Source: Candidatus Daviesbacteria bacterium RIFCSPHIGHO2_02_FULL_39_12 (GTDB lineage Bacteria > Patescibacteriota > Microgenomatia > Daviesbacterales > UBA10151). From it: a stretch of 41,358 nt of DNA. A model generated the notes under the pieces. That model did no database searches and was not told the origin of the DNA. It was given only the letters and a program-made list of their open reading frames with translations. The translations under genes were made by a program, and so were the position numbers. Shown here in pieces: positions 30,772-38,645 of this stretch (position 1 is its first letter; each line of letters starts with the position of its first letter). The stretch spans positions 1-41,358 of the forward strand of contig MFCX01000032.1 of NCBI GenBank assembly GCA_001777055.1, given 5' to 3'.

Positions 30772-31686
30772 ATGTTTCCGGTACTTTTCACTATTGCTAA
30801 TATACCCATTTCTTCTTTTGGATTGTTTCTGGCAGTAGGCTTTTTAGTGGGGGTATTTTTAATATGGAGACTGTCAAGAGCTTGGGATTTAAATGAAGAA
30901 AAAATTTTGGATTTAACTTTGCTGACCTTTTTAGGAGGATTAATTGGGGCCAGAGCTTACTTTGTACTGGAAAATTTATCATTTTTTTCTCAAAATCTTT
31001 TAGGGATTATACTGTTTAATAAATTTCCGGGCTTTTCTTTCTGGGGCGCTTTTTTGGGGGGCTGGTTAACTCTTTTTTATTTGGCCAAACGAGCCAAACT
31101 GGACTTTTGGCAACTGGGAGATATTGCCACAATTGGCTTGCTGGGAGGATTAGTTTTTTCGAATTTAGGTTGTTTTCTGGGAGGTTGTAATGTCGGAATC
31201 ATCAGTGATTCATTTTTGGCAGTTAATATGGTAGGAGTTTTAGCTAAAAGATTTCCCGTGCAGGTTTTGGAGTCATTGCTTTTCTTATTTATTTTGTCCT
31301 CTCTTTGGTCTAAAGCCACCCGCTTCCATCAAAATGGTAAGGTTTTGAGTTTGTCTTTAATTTATATCGGAGCAATAAAGCTTTTAACCGGAAATTTAAA
31401 GGATGTTCAAGGCGCCGATACCTTTTTGTCTGCCGTATTGGTGATTTTAGGAGTCAGCATCTTTTATACAGTAACCAGAAGAAACCTGTTTTCGGATTGT
31501 AAGGAGTTTACCGAATTTACCCTCAAACTTTTTACCGATTCTTTAACCCGCAAGAGATATCTGGAAAGCCTAAAGAAATACTGGTATAATAAAAAAACAG
31601 CCCTTTGGTGGAATCTGAGAAACTTAAAGAAAAATTTACAAAAAATCAATGTTAAATTTTCCTACAAAAACAATAAATTACATTAA
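30772..31686 (+). CDS. Prolipoprotein diacylglyceryl transferase-like membrane protein
   Basis: This 304-residue integral membrane protein has Lgt-like order: a first helix with IPISSFGLFLAVGFLVGVFLIW, then LGGLIGARAYFVLEN, FSFWGAFLGGWLTLFYLAKRAKLDFWQLGD, and FSNLGCFLGGC. The last is in place of the usual G-R-x-G-N-F-x-N. Lgt attaches diacylglycerol to lipoprotein cysteines. The signature is diverged, so activity is not certain. A C-terminal basic cytoplasmic tail of ~70 residues (TDSLTRKRYLESLKKYWYNKK...) is unusual for Lgt. The ATG at 30772 follows a TAAATAT -10 box. It overlaps the dksA-like gene by 38 nt. Confidence 0.75.
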   Translation: MFPVLFTIANIPISSFGLFLAVGFLVGVFLIWRLSRAWDLNEEKILDLTLLTFLGGLIGARAYFVLENLSFFSQNLLGIILFNKFPGFSFWGAFLGGWLTLFYLAKRAKLDFWQLGDIATIGLLGGLVFSNLGCFLGGCNVGIISDSFLAVNMVGVLAKRFPVQVLESLLFLFILSSLWSKATRFHQNGKVLSLSLIYIGAIKLLTGNLKDVQGADTFLSAVLVILGVSIFYTVTRRNLFSDCKEFTEFTLKLFTDSLTRKRYLESLKKYWYNKKTALWWNLRNLKKNLQKINVKFSYKNNKLH

Positions 31687-32014
31687 GAATAATTTGCTCA
31701 GGCAGCAAAAAGAGGTGGAAAAGAATCTGAAAGAAGTATCAGAGGATGATCCGGCTAAACCCCAGATACTGGCGGAAACTTCCGAACCCGGCACGGATGC
31801 TTATATTGCCGATTCCCACATCAAAACAATAGTTTTAGAAAAACAATTAAAAAAAGCAAATAACAGCATTAAAACTGCTTTACAAAGAATCAAACAGGGA
31901 ACTTACGGAAAATGTGATAGATGCGGCCACAACATAGAAATCGGCAGGCTCTTAATTATGCCGATGACATCACTTTGTGTTTCCTGTTCCAAGAAAACCT
32001 CTAAAAGACTTTAA
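31649..32014 (+). CDS. DksA/TraR-family zinc-finger protein
   Basis: This 121-residue protein has an N-terminal coiled coil (NLLRQQKEVEKNLKEVSEDDP, then KTIVLEKQLKKANNSIKTALQRIKQG). The C-terminal C4 zinc finger is GTYGKCDRCGHNIEIGRLLIMPMTSLCVSCSKK (Cys pattern C-x2-C...C-x2-C). Relatives enter the RNA polymerase secondary channel and tune transcription; whether the acidic tip residues needed for DksA action are in place was not settled. The start lies inside the lgt-like gene, so translation is likely coupled. Confidence 0.88.
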   Translation: MLNFPTKTINYIKNNLLRQQKEVEKNLKEVSEDDPAKPQILAETSEPGTDAYIADSHIKTIVLEKQLKKANNSIKTALQRIKQGTYGKCDRCGHNIEIGRLLIMPMTSLCVSCSKKTSKRL

Positions 32015-32358
32015 TCTTTTTGCCAGGGCAAACGGGCTTTAGGATTACTCCAGAAACTGGCCAGGTATGCCCCAACCGCGAATCCGCCTGTCAGAAACAC
32101 CCAAAGGTTTATTCCGCTTAAATCAGCATTCCAGGGCAAAGTTAATCCGCCGCTGCCTGTTGCCGCTCCTAATACATACAACCCTAAGACTATATTTGTA
32201 AATGCCCAAACCACATTTAACACCGGTGAAGAAACCCTTTTAAAGGGTGTCATATGAGTCTGGCCGGTAATGCCTTTAACTAAATGCGGGACAGAGTTAA
32301 AAAGAAAAAACCCTGCCACAAAATACCAAAGAAGTTCCAATTTTTCACCCCCTTTCAT
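32011..32358 (-). CDS. Small membrane protein of unknown function
   Basis: This 115-residue protein has three to four hydrophobic helices (LLWYFVAGFFLFNSVPHLVKG, VLNVVWAFTNIVLGLYVLG, INLWVFLTGGFAVGAYLASFW). A polar motif G-Q-T-H-M-T-P-F-K-R-V-S-S-P lies in the first loop, with His residues that look conserved-like. It is not recognised beyond that. The stop codon overlaps that of the convergent zinc-finger gene. AAAGGGGGTGAAAAATT lies near its start codon on the minus strand. Confidence 0.65.
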   Translation of the reverse strand: MKGGEKLELLWYFVAGFFLFNSVPHLVKGITGQTHMTPFKRVSSPVLNVVWAFTNIVLGLYVLGAATGSGGLTLPWNADLSGINLWVFLTGGFAVGAYLASFWSNPKARLPWQKD

Positions 32359-32410
32359 TCCGCTGCTTATTCCATCATGGTCATAACTTTAACCATTTGT
32401 CAACAGCCCT

Positions 32411-32464
32411 AAATTAATCCTGGTATTGGAATGCATATCTCCTTCAACCTGTATCCAGGATGGT
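32411..32464 (-). repeat. Repeat copy A: truncated copy of the surface-protein gene tail
   Basis: On the minus strand it encodes S-W-I-Q-V-E-G-D-M-H-S-N-T-R-I-N-L, matching the C-terminus of the CARDB protein at 36099-38645. Only the upstream half of the full repeat is present. It lies 60 nt before the ATPase gene. Confidence 0.8.
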
Positions 32465-32476
32465 TAAGATTTTATG

Positions 32477-32521
32477 TTGACTCCAGTCAAGTTTTATGAT
32501 AATATTTTTTGAGTGGAGTCA
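32477..32521 (+). promoter_or_regulatory. Promoter and palindromic operator of the ATPase gene
   Basis: TTGACT (32477-32482), 17 nt, TAATAT (32500-32505). The -35 is half of the palindrome TTGACT-CC-AGTCAA (32477-32490). A further inverted half-site TGGAGTCA (32514-32521) pairs with TGACTCCA (32478-32485). Such placement suggests repression by a bound protein. Confidence 0.65.
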
Positions 32522-32525
32522 AAAT

Positions 32526-33737
32526 ATGGATATACTGATTGAAATTTACCACCGTCTTTTAAAAGAGACAGTGCCTTTATACAGAAGGAAATTTTACGAT
32601 GATTTTCAAATGGACAGCCGATTTGTCGGTGTCATCGGGGCCAGAGGAGTAGGTAAAACTACCTTTCTTGTAAACTACTTAAGGGATAATTATCTCAATT
32701 CTCAGCAAGCTTTATATATATCAGCAGATAATCTTTATTTTGTTGAACATAATCTTTTTGGGACAGTTGACCGGTTTGTTAAAGAATTTAATGGTCAGAT
32801 TATCTGCATTGATGAAATTCATAGATATAAAGATTGGGAGCAAGAGCTAAAGAATATTTATGATTCTTTTCCTAGGCTATCCGTGATTTTCTCGGGTTCC
32901 TCAAGTATTAATCTGGCTCACGGTAAAACTGATTTATCCAGAAGACTGGTTTTAAAAACTATGTATGGTTTTTCTTTCCGGGAATTTCTGGAAGTACAAA
33001 CTCATAAATCATATCCTTTGCTAACCTTTGATAATCTGATTGGTGATTATTACCGGTATGCTCAAAATTTTGCCCAAACGCCAAAGCTTTTGGGGTACTT
33101 AAAAGAATACCTGAAACAAGGCTACTATCCCACATTTCTCGAGCTTAAAAGCTATGAAAGCTATCAAAATACCCTCCAAAATATTGTTGATAAAGTTATC
33201 TACGAAGACATTAGCAGTTTTTATTCCCTTCACACATCAAATCTTGAGACTCTTAAAAAAATTATTTACTTTTTCGCAACTTCCCAGCCCGGCAGTATTA
33301 ATATAAACAGATTGGCCCAGAATCTAAAAAAAGATCATACAACCATTGCAGAATATATTCAAATCTTAAAAGATACAGGACTTTTACGCTTTCTTTTAAA
33401 AAACAAACAGGGATATGCTTTAGTGCGGGATGCTGAGAAAATATTCCTTGACAATACCAATCTTTTATATGCTTTAAACAGAGAAATAGGCAAAGAGCCC
33501 CCAACCGGTCTGATGCGTGAGATGTTTATTGTTTGCACTCTCCAAAATGCCGGATACTTTGTATTCTCAAAAGAGTCAGCAGATATTGAATCCGGCGGTT
33601 ATTATTTTGAAATCGGAGGAAAAAACAAAACTTCTGCTTTTATTCAAAAAAGCAGAAAAGGCTACATAATTAAAGATGATATTTTGATCGGAGATAAGAA
33701 AAACATCCCCCTTTACTTATTTGGGTTTCTCTCCTGA
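32526..33737 (+). CDS. AAA+ ATPase with DUF4143-type C-terminal region
   Basis: This 403-residue protein has Walker A GARGVGKTT (38-46), Walker B IICIDEIHRY (about 98-107) and a sensor-1-like SVIFSGSSSINL. It then has the winged-helix and nuclease-like C-terminal part typical of the AAA_14/DUF4143 family (LAQNLKKDHTTIAEYIQILKDTGLLRFLLKNK...KIFLDNTNLLYAL...YYFEIGGKNK). The cellular role of the family is uncertain; members are frequent in mobile and defence-rich regions. The ATG at 32526 is preferred because the promoter lies over the upstream in-frame ATG at 32496. It is bracketed by repeats A and B. Confidence 0.85.
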   Translation: MDILIEIYHRLLKETVPLYRRKFYDDFQMDSRFVGVIGARGVGKTTFLVNYLRDNYLNSQQALYISADNLYFVEHNLFGTVDRFVKEFNGQIICIDEIHRYKDWEQELKNIYDSFPRLSVIFSGSSSINLAHGKTDLSRRLVLKTMYGFSFREFLEVQTHKSYPLLTFDNLIGDYYRYAQNFAQTPKLLGYLKEYLKQGYYPTFLELKSYESYQNTLQNIVDKVIYEDISSFYSLHTSNLETLKKIIYFFATSQPGSININRLAQNLKKDHTTIAEYIQILKDTGLLRFLLKNKQGYALVRDAEKIFLDNTNLLYALNREIGKEPPTGLMREMFIVCTLQNAGYFVFSKESADIESGGYYFEIGGKNKTSAFIQKSRKGYIIKDDILIGDKKNIPLYLFGFLS

Positions 33738-33747
33738 ATATTTTAAC

Positions 33748-33812
33748 TTTTCCATTCTCAATTCTCCATTCTCAATTCCTATGGCGGTCCTCCGGATAGG
33801 TTAATTTTGGTA
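33748..33812 (-). repeat. Repeat copy B: truncated copy of the surface-protein gene tail
   Basis: On the minus strand it encodes T-K-I-N-L-S-G-G-P-P-stop followed by the trailing GGAATTGAGAATGG sequence, here doubled. It is the downstream half of the repeat, complementary to what is left in copy A. Confidence 0.75.
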
Positions 33813-33838
33813 AAAGTTGCTTATGTTAAAATGATTTT

Positions 33839-34195
33839 ATGGACGAGGGATGGAAAATAGAGTATTATAAAACTACCGGTAAAAAATCTCCTGTGGAAGA
33901 ATTCATCTTTAGCTTAGATGTTAAAGCACAAAATAAAATTGTTGATATGCTAACTTTACTGAAAGAATTCGGGATTACTTTAAGTCTGCCTCACGTTAAG
34001 AAAGTAACCGGAACTTCTTTGTGGGAACTTAGAATTTTAGGCAGTAACAATTTTAGATTCTTTTATATCGTTCAGACAGGAAAGATTTTTCTGCTGCTGC
34101 ATGGATTCCAAAAGAAAAAACAAAAAACTGACCAAAGGAAGATAGATATAGCTCTTAAGAGATTAGCTGAGTATCAACTAAGATCTGGAAATTAA
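33839..34195 (+). CDS. RelE/HigB-type toxin (Gp49-like)
   Basis: This 118-residue small basic protein belongs to the phage-derived Gp49-like/HigB branch of the RelE superfamily. It has SPVEEFIFSLDVKAQNKIVDMLTLL, LPHVKKVTGTSLWELRI, NFRFFYIVQTGKIFLLLHGFQKKKQKT and a final helix IDIALKRLAEYQ. Toxins of this fold cut mRNA on the ribosome. It comes before the antitoxin gene, the HigBA order. The start is 26 nt after repeat B, and 37 nt separate it from the antitoxin. Confidence 0.9.
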   Translation: MDEGWKIEYYKTTGKKSPVEEFIFSLDVKAQNKIVDMLTLLKEFGITLSLPHVKKVTGTSLWELRILGSNNFRFFYIVQTGKIFLLLHGFQKKKQKTDQRKIDIALKRLAEYQLRSGN

Positions 34196-34198
34196 CAC

Positions 34199-34212
34199 TT
34201 GTAATATTACAA
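34199..34212. promoter_or_regulatory. Perfect 14-bp palindrome before the antitoxin gene
   Basis: TTGTAATATTACAA lies between the toxin stop and antitoxin start, next to a TATTAT -10-like box. It is a likely binding site for the Xre-type antitoxin. Confidence 0.65.
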
Positions 34213-34232
34213 TTTTGTGATATTATTCAATC

Positions 34233-34505
34233 ATGGACGATTTTGAAAAAATGAAAAAAAGATTGCTTAAAAACCCTGAGTTTAAAAAACTCTACGAAGA
34301 TAGTCGGCCTGAGTTCGAGATTGCAAGGGCAGTTATCCGTGCTCGTATAGAAAAGGGTTTGACACAAAAGCAGCTGGCAGAGAAATTGCATACAGGGCAA
34401 TCAGTAATTTCTCGTGTTGAAAGAGCCAATACTACACCATCTTTATCATTCCTCAAAAGACTCGCATCAGCCTTAAATACAACCCTTCAGGTGCAATTTA
34501 AGTAA
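34233..34505 (+). CDS. HigA-type antitoxin (Xre-family HTH)
   Basis: This 90-residue protein has a helix-turn-helix of the Cro/C1 type at about residues 30-85 (ARAVIRARIEKGLTQKQLAEKLHTGQSVISRVERANTTPSLSFLKRLASAL). The N-terminal 30 residues are charged and probably contact the toxin. It would neutralise the toxin encoded upstream and repress the operon through the palindrome at 34199-34212. Repeat C follows 20 nt after its stop. Confidence 0.9.
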   Translation: MDDFEKMKKRLLKNPEFKKLYEDSRPEFEIARAVIRARIEKGLTQKQLAEKLHTGQSVISRVERANTTPSLSFLKRLASALNTTLQVQFK

Positions 34506-34525
34506 AAGTGTATAAATTCTTTCCC

Positions 34526-34627
34526 TTTTCCATTCTCAATTCCTATGGCGGTCCTCCTGACAGATCAATTTTGGTATTGGAATGCATATCTCCTTCCACC
34601 TGTATCCAGGACTGCCATGGGGGGGCA
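34526..34627 (-). repeat. Repeat copy C: full copy of the surface-protein gene tail
   Basis: On the minus strand it encodes V-I-A-P-P-W-Q-S-W-I-Q-V-E-G-D-M-H-S-N-T-K-I-D-L-S-G-G-P-P and a stop. This closely matches the end of the intact gene at 36099, but the frame is lost further upstream. It is the best-preserved extra copy. Confidence 0.85.
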
Positions 34628-34645
34628 ATAACTGTATGAGATATA

Positions 34646-34704
34646 TTGACAAATCTTATGAATAGAGGTACATTGATTAATGTAACTTAACAAAAATGTT
34701 AAGT
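34646..34704 (+). promoter_or_regulatory. Promoter and two inverted repeats before the AbiE-like pair
   Basis: TTGACA (34646-34651), 17 nt, TACATT (34669-34674). Two inverted repeats follow in tandem: TACATT-gatt-AATGTA, overlapping the -10, and ACTTAAC-aaaaat-GTTAAGT (34685-34704). This is a good candidate for autoregulation by the winged-helix antitoxin. Confidence 0.6.
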
Positions 34705-34718
34705 ATATATAACTAACT

Positions 34719-35417
34719 ATGGATTTAATCGCAGCTCAAACATTAAGCCAAAAACTCCAAATTAGTCTAGAACAGGTAGTGCGGGAAGAGTATGAAATAC
34801 TGCTTCTTAAAGAAATTTTTGAAAGTGAATTTGGTGCCAATTTGGTTTTTAAAGGTGGTACAGCTTTGAGATTGGTATACAACTCGCCGCGCTTTTCAGA
34901 GGATTTGGATTTTACTTTGATAAAAGATTTTGACAGGGAGGGATTTATTTCTGAAGGAAAGAACTCATTCACTAGTTTTTTAAAAGAACTTGAGCATACA
35001 TACCCGGCAATCATATCTGTCGAGGCAAAAGAGAAATATTACACAATTTTTGGCTTAATTAAGATTAAAGAAGATTATCTAAATCTTGCTTTTTCAATTA
35101 AAGTTGAAGTTTCTAAGAGGAAAGGGGAATGGATAAAAGATAAAGATTATAGCGACAAGATTATTAGAAGTGAGGTAACGCCTTTAACTGTTTTAGTTCA
35201 GGTAGCGCAGCTTGAGCGGATACTTGAGGAAAAAGAAGATGCCATTAAAAACAGAAAAGCGCCCAGGGATATTTTTGATTACTGGTACATCAACCAGCTG
35301 TTGAAGAAGGAAGTAAAAGTAAGATTTGAGGGTTACGATAAAACACACACTAAGGCGGAGCTGCACAGGTTACTATCAAGAACATATTGGAGGATTATTG
35401 ATTCATGGTTAGAGTGA
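34719..35417 (+). CDS. AbiEii-type nucleotidyltransferase toxin
   Basis: This 232-residue protein of the AbiEii/MenT-type nucleotidyltransferase family has the core motif VFKGGTALRLVYNSPRFSEDLDFT (G-G-T-x-L...S-x-D-L-D). LAFSIKVEVSKR and a basic helical C-terminus follow. Such toxins transfer nucleotides to tRNA or other targets and cause growth arrest or phage abortive infection. It overlaps the antitoxin gene by 13 nt. The toxin is encoded first, whereas many AbiE systems place the antitoxin first. Confidence 0.88.
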   Translation: MDLIAAQTLSQKLQISLEQVVREEYEILLLKEIFESEFGANLVFKGGTALRLVYNSPRFSEDLDFTLIKDFDREGFISEGKNSFTSFLKELEHTYPAIISVEAKEKYYTIFGLIKIKEDYLNLAFSIKVEVSKRKGEWIKDKDYSDKIIRSEVTPLTVLVQVAQLERILEEKEDAIKNRKAPRDIFDYWYINQLLKKEVKVRFEGYDKTHTKAELHRLLSRTYWRIIDSWLE

Positions 35418-36079
35418 ATAACTTCTTCTCTGCGAGAAAAAGACCTAAAGATATTGAACTGATTAAAAAGCTAAGAGGCTTTGACAAGTCTTATTTTACT
35501 GTAGCTGATTTAGAAAAAGTGTTGAATCTTAAAAGGAGCAGTCTTTATGTGACTTTAAATAGGTTGGTCAAATCAGGGGTGTTGGTTAGATTGGGAAAAG
35601 ACCTTTATTCGCCTTTCACAGAGGCTCCTGATATAGAAAAGATCGCCAACGAGCTATATTTTCCTTCTTACCTATCTTTCGAACAAGCATTATCCCAATA
35701 TGGTATTTTATCGCAAATTCCTTATGTCAAAACCTTTGCTACCATCAGGCCTACTAAAAAAATGGTTATTGCCGGCGTAGATGTAGAGTTTAGCCATTTG
35801 AAAAAACAGCTATTTTTTGGCTATAATCTCAGGAACGGTAAATATATTGCCGAGAAGGAAAAAGCATTACTAGATCAACTCTATATGGTAAGTATGGGCA
35901 AAAGGAGTATTAACATTGAGGAATTGGATATAAGAGATATCAACAAACTTAAGTTGGAAGATTATGCTAGAAAATTTCCTGCCCAGATGAAACCTTTGCT
36001 TAGTCGGATAAAAAAATACATGGGAACTACACCTGTGACACTTGAGGGTGAGGGGAGGATAGTTTGGGGCAAACGATAA
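35405..36079 (+). CDS. AbiEi-type antitoxin / winged-helix regulator
   Basis: This 224-residue protein has a winged-helix domain at residues ~15-75 (DLEKVLNLKRSSLYVTLNRLVKSGVLVRLGKDLYSP). Then comes the AbiEi-like domain (IANELYFPSYLSFEQALSQYGILSQIPYVKTFATIRPTKK, FFGYNLRNGKYIAEKEKALLDQLYM). It is expected to neutralise the AbiEii-type toxin and bind the inverted repeats upstream. It ends 9 nt before repeat D and runs convergently into the surface-protein gene. Confidence 0.87.
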   Translation: MVRVNNFFSARKRPKDIELIKKLRGFDKSYFTVADLEKVLNLKRSSLYVTLNRLVKSGVLVRLGKDLYSPFTEAPDIEKIANELYFPSYLSFEQALSQYGILSQIPYVKTFATIRPTKKMVIAGVDVEFSHLKKQLFFGYNLRNGKYIAEKEKALLDQLYMVSMGKRSINIEELDIRDINKLKLEDYARKFPAQMKPLLSRIKKYMGTTPVTLEGEGRIVWGKR

Positions 36080-36087
36080 GGTTATCT

Positions 36088-36180
36088 GTTCTCAATTCCT
36101 AAGGTCCTCCTGATAAATCAATCCTGGTATTGGAATGCATATCTCCTTCCACCTGTATCCAGGGCTGCCATGGGGAAATA
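36088..36180 (-). repeat. Repeat copy D: original 3' end of the surface-protein gene
   Basis: This copy is continuous with the intact CARDB gene, encoding W-Q-P-W-I-Q-V-E-G-D-M-H-S-N-T-R-I-D-L-S-G-G-P and the stop, plus the trailing GGAATTGAGAAC. It is probably the parent of copies A-C. Confidence 0.85.
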
Positions 36181-38645
36181 ACATTAAAAGTTTTAGATAC
36201 ACAGTTGTTATTCTCACTGGTTTCAGTAATGACTCTACTAGTATCAGCGCAAAAATATACAGTATGATTTCCAGCAGTAGCTGCCCTTGGGCCATATCCA
36301 TTTGCGGCCGAGCTATAATTAGTGGTTTGTCCGGCATTAAGGTACCAGTTAATATCGAAACTGGCACGTATGGCATCAATGTTAGTGGTATAGCAATTGG
36401 TTTCAGTACCTGCATCCCGACAAAAGTGGCTGTAAAAATAACCCGCATTACTTATTCCGTTATTGAGTAAGGTAGCCATAAAATATAGACTATCACCAGC
36501 ATAAATATTGCCTTCATCTGGAATAGGTGTTAACTCACTGCCTCTGTATATATTGATTGTCGGATCTGGATCAAGATCAGGAAGAGGAGCAGGAGCAATT
36601 GTAAAAGGAACTTCTCTACTGCAATTATCGGAATAACTTGTTTCAGCAAAACGATTAGTTGCATTAGCACAGATTTTAAACGCATAATTTCCAGCACTTT
36701 GCAAAGAATTGCTGTTTGTTCCATTTAAGTCATCCCATCGTTCATTTTCTTCGCCTGTTCTTTTTGTTAGATTGTCCGTAGTTTTATCAAAAGGCACTTG
36801 ATAAAATGAGGTATCGCTGCCAGTTGTTTTTTTGATATAAAGCCTGGTTATTGAACTAGGGGCATTTAATCCCCAGCCTTGTTCTTTAACAGTTCCCCAG
36901 AAACTCATATTACCGCCTAATTCAGAATTTGCAGGAGAAAAGCCGGGTTCAACAACGACCAAATTAGGAGGGCATTGCTGCGCAGAGGAAATCCAACCAC
37001 TGGATGGCGAAGAAGCTTCCCAAGCATCATCATAATTATAACCTCTAATTAGCAGAGAATGATAGGTAGCATTGTTACTAGTATTATATATTTCTAAGTC
37101 ATTATAAGCATAGCTTCTGTTAGCAGCTCCTGATATATCTGTATCATATCTACAGCCGTTGCGGGCATCTCCGGTATTATCAGTACCTCTAAAGCATTCC
37201 CGCCCTATAGCATCAGTAAAAGAAAAGTCAATCCAGGCTTTATAGTGATGGAAAGCATAGTTATTATTGTCAGATGTTGTCCAGTTAACACCAATATTCA
37301 ATCTATTATCATCATAAGGAGGCCCGCATGAAGGATTATACTCAAGAGATACAAAGTCCCCTGTTGCTCCAGTTGTGACTACACCACCTATCTGTCCAGT
37401 TCCGGGTGCCGGATTTGAAAAAGATGTGAGGCAGGTTGTTATTACTGGTGGTGATGTTGTTGGATTTACATAATCGCCATCTATGGCAGATTTAATTTTT
37501 GTCTCAAGTGTCCCATTTGACGTATATTCTACACAATTCATAGTTCTTGTTAGAGAGGTTCTAGAAGAAGGATCATTTAACATACTGCTAGTTCCATCCT
37601 TACCCAGCCTCCAACTAATCTCTGCATATGAAGGTATATTATTAATTGTGACAGTGCCAATTACATTTTTGCCAATTGGCTCATTGAGAGCATTTTTACA
37701 GTCTGTGCCGGTAGGGACTGCGGTTACCGTACAGTTGGGAGTGGTTGGTGGGGGGGCAGCAGTTAAATCTAAACTAAATTCAGTATAATGTGACACACTG
37801 TTGTCTGCGGCTGTGCCTGTAACCTTGATAGTACGGTTGCCTGTGGTAGCAGTGCTGCTGGCAGTTATAGTTAGTGTGCTGGAACAGGTATCACTAGGAG
37901 TACAGGAGGTGGGAGAAAAGGAAAATGTCACGCCGCTACCGCTTAAGGTAGAGGCAGCTAGGGAAACACTTTGGGTAGTGCCTTGACTGCGGGTTATGGA
38001 AATGCTGTTTGTGACAGATGATCCTTGCTGGACGGTTTTATCTCCACCATTACTTAAACTGAAATTAAATGGAGGGGTTATTTCAGCCCCAGTACAGTCG
38101 TTGGTAGTTGTCTGGTATATGCTCCCTGTAATAATTGCATTGCGTTCCGAATCAAAATCACGTTCATCCGGGTCAGGCCCCAGGTCTGCCTGTACCTTGC
38201 CGCAAGGGTAACCAGGGTCGCTGATATTAAAAGTAAAGCTGTTATATGGCAGCGCATTTGTCCCTGCAGCGGGAACAGTATAATTGAAAACTGTTGCATA
38301 CTGGAGGTTGTTATAATCAGTGCTATTAGGGCTACAGTCTCCTCCGGCTCTGTTCTTACACCAAAAAGCGGAAAATCTTAAATTTACATTATTGTTTGTT
38401 TCATAACCTAAATAAGAGGTACTGGTATCATATCTGCAATAACTCCCGTCAGGATTTAAAACTGTTTTAAATCCTATTCTTGCAGTCCAATTTTTACCGT
38501 TTGTGCCGGTAACACCGGGAATTGTATCTGTTGCATCATTAAACTGTCCGCATAGACCTCTCCACCCCTGATTTTCTGCATATGAAGTTTTGGGCAGAAT
38601 AAATAATAAGGTTATTAGTAATAGGAGCTTGATTATTTTTTTCAT
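36099..38645 (-). CDS. Large secreted surface protein with CARDB and Ig-like domains
   Basis: This 848-residue protein has a signal peptide (MKKIIKLLLLITLLFILPKTSYA). Many short beta-sandwich regions rich in Ser/Thr/Asn/Gly follow: a DFSLSNGGDKTVQQGSSVTNSISITRSQG Ig-like unit (~195-290), a middle domain with DDNRLNIGVNWTTSDNNNYAFHHYKAW, and a CARDB-type repeat near the end (LPDLDPDPTINIYRG...GDSLYFMATLLNNG...ITETSENNNC). The extreme C-terminus WIQVEGDMHSNTRIDL resembles tails recalled from CPR secreted proteins and may be a sorting tag. Cysteine pairs suggest disulfides. Its start overlaps the stop of the upstream gene by 4 nt. Confidence 0.85.
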   Translation of the reverse strand: MKKIIKLLLLITLLFILPKTSYAENQGWRGLCGQFNDATDTIPGVTGTNGKNWTARIGFKTVLNPDGSYCRYDTSTSYLGYETNNNVNLRFSAFWCKNRAGGDCSPNSTDYNNLQYATVFNYTVPAAGTNALPYNSFTFNISDPGYPCGKVQADLGPDPDERDFDSERNAIITGSIYQTTTNDCTGAEITPPFNFSLSNGGDKTVQQGSSVTNSISITRSQGTTQSVSLAASTLSGSGVTFSFSPTSCTPSDTCSSTLTITASSTATTGNRTIKVTGTAADNSVSHYTEFSLDLTAAPPPTTPNCTVTAVPTGTDCKNALNEPIGKNVIGTVTINNIPSYAEISWRLGKDGTSSMLNDPSSRTSLTRTMNCVEYTSNGTLETKIKSAIDGDYVNPTTSPPVITTCLTSFSNPAPGTGQIGGVVTTGATGDFVSLEYNPSCGPPYDDNRLNIGVNWTTSDNNNYAFHHYKAWIDFSFTDAIGRECFRGTDNTGDARNGCRYDTDISGAANRSYAYNDLEIYNTSNNATYHSLLIRGYNYDDAWEASSPSSGWISSAQQCPPNLVVVEPGFSPANSELGGNMSFWGTVKEQGWGLNAPSSITRLYIKKTTGSDTSFYQVPFDKTTDNLTKRTGEENERWDDLNGTNSNSLQSAGNYAFKICANATNRFAETSYSDNCSREVPFTIAPAPLPDLDPDPTINIYRGSELTPIPDEGNIYAGDSLYFMATLLNNGISNAGYFYSHFCRDAGTETNCYTTNIDAIRASFDINWYLNAGQTTNYSSAANGYGPRAATAGNHTVYFCADTSRVITETSENNNCVSKTFNVISPWQPWIQVEGDMHSNTRIDLSGGP

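Noticed and set aside
37483..38211. Plus-strand open frames within the CARDB surface protein gene
   Set aside because: They lie opposite a continuous, signal-peptide-bearing gene and have valine/leucine-rich shadow composition.
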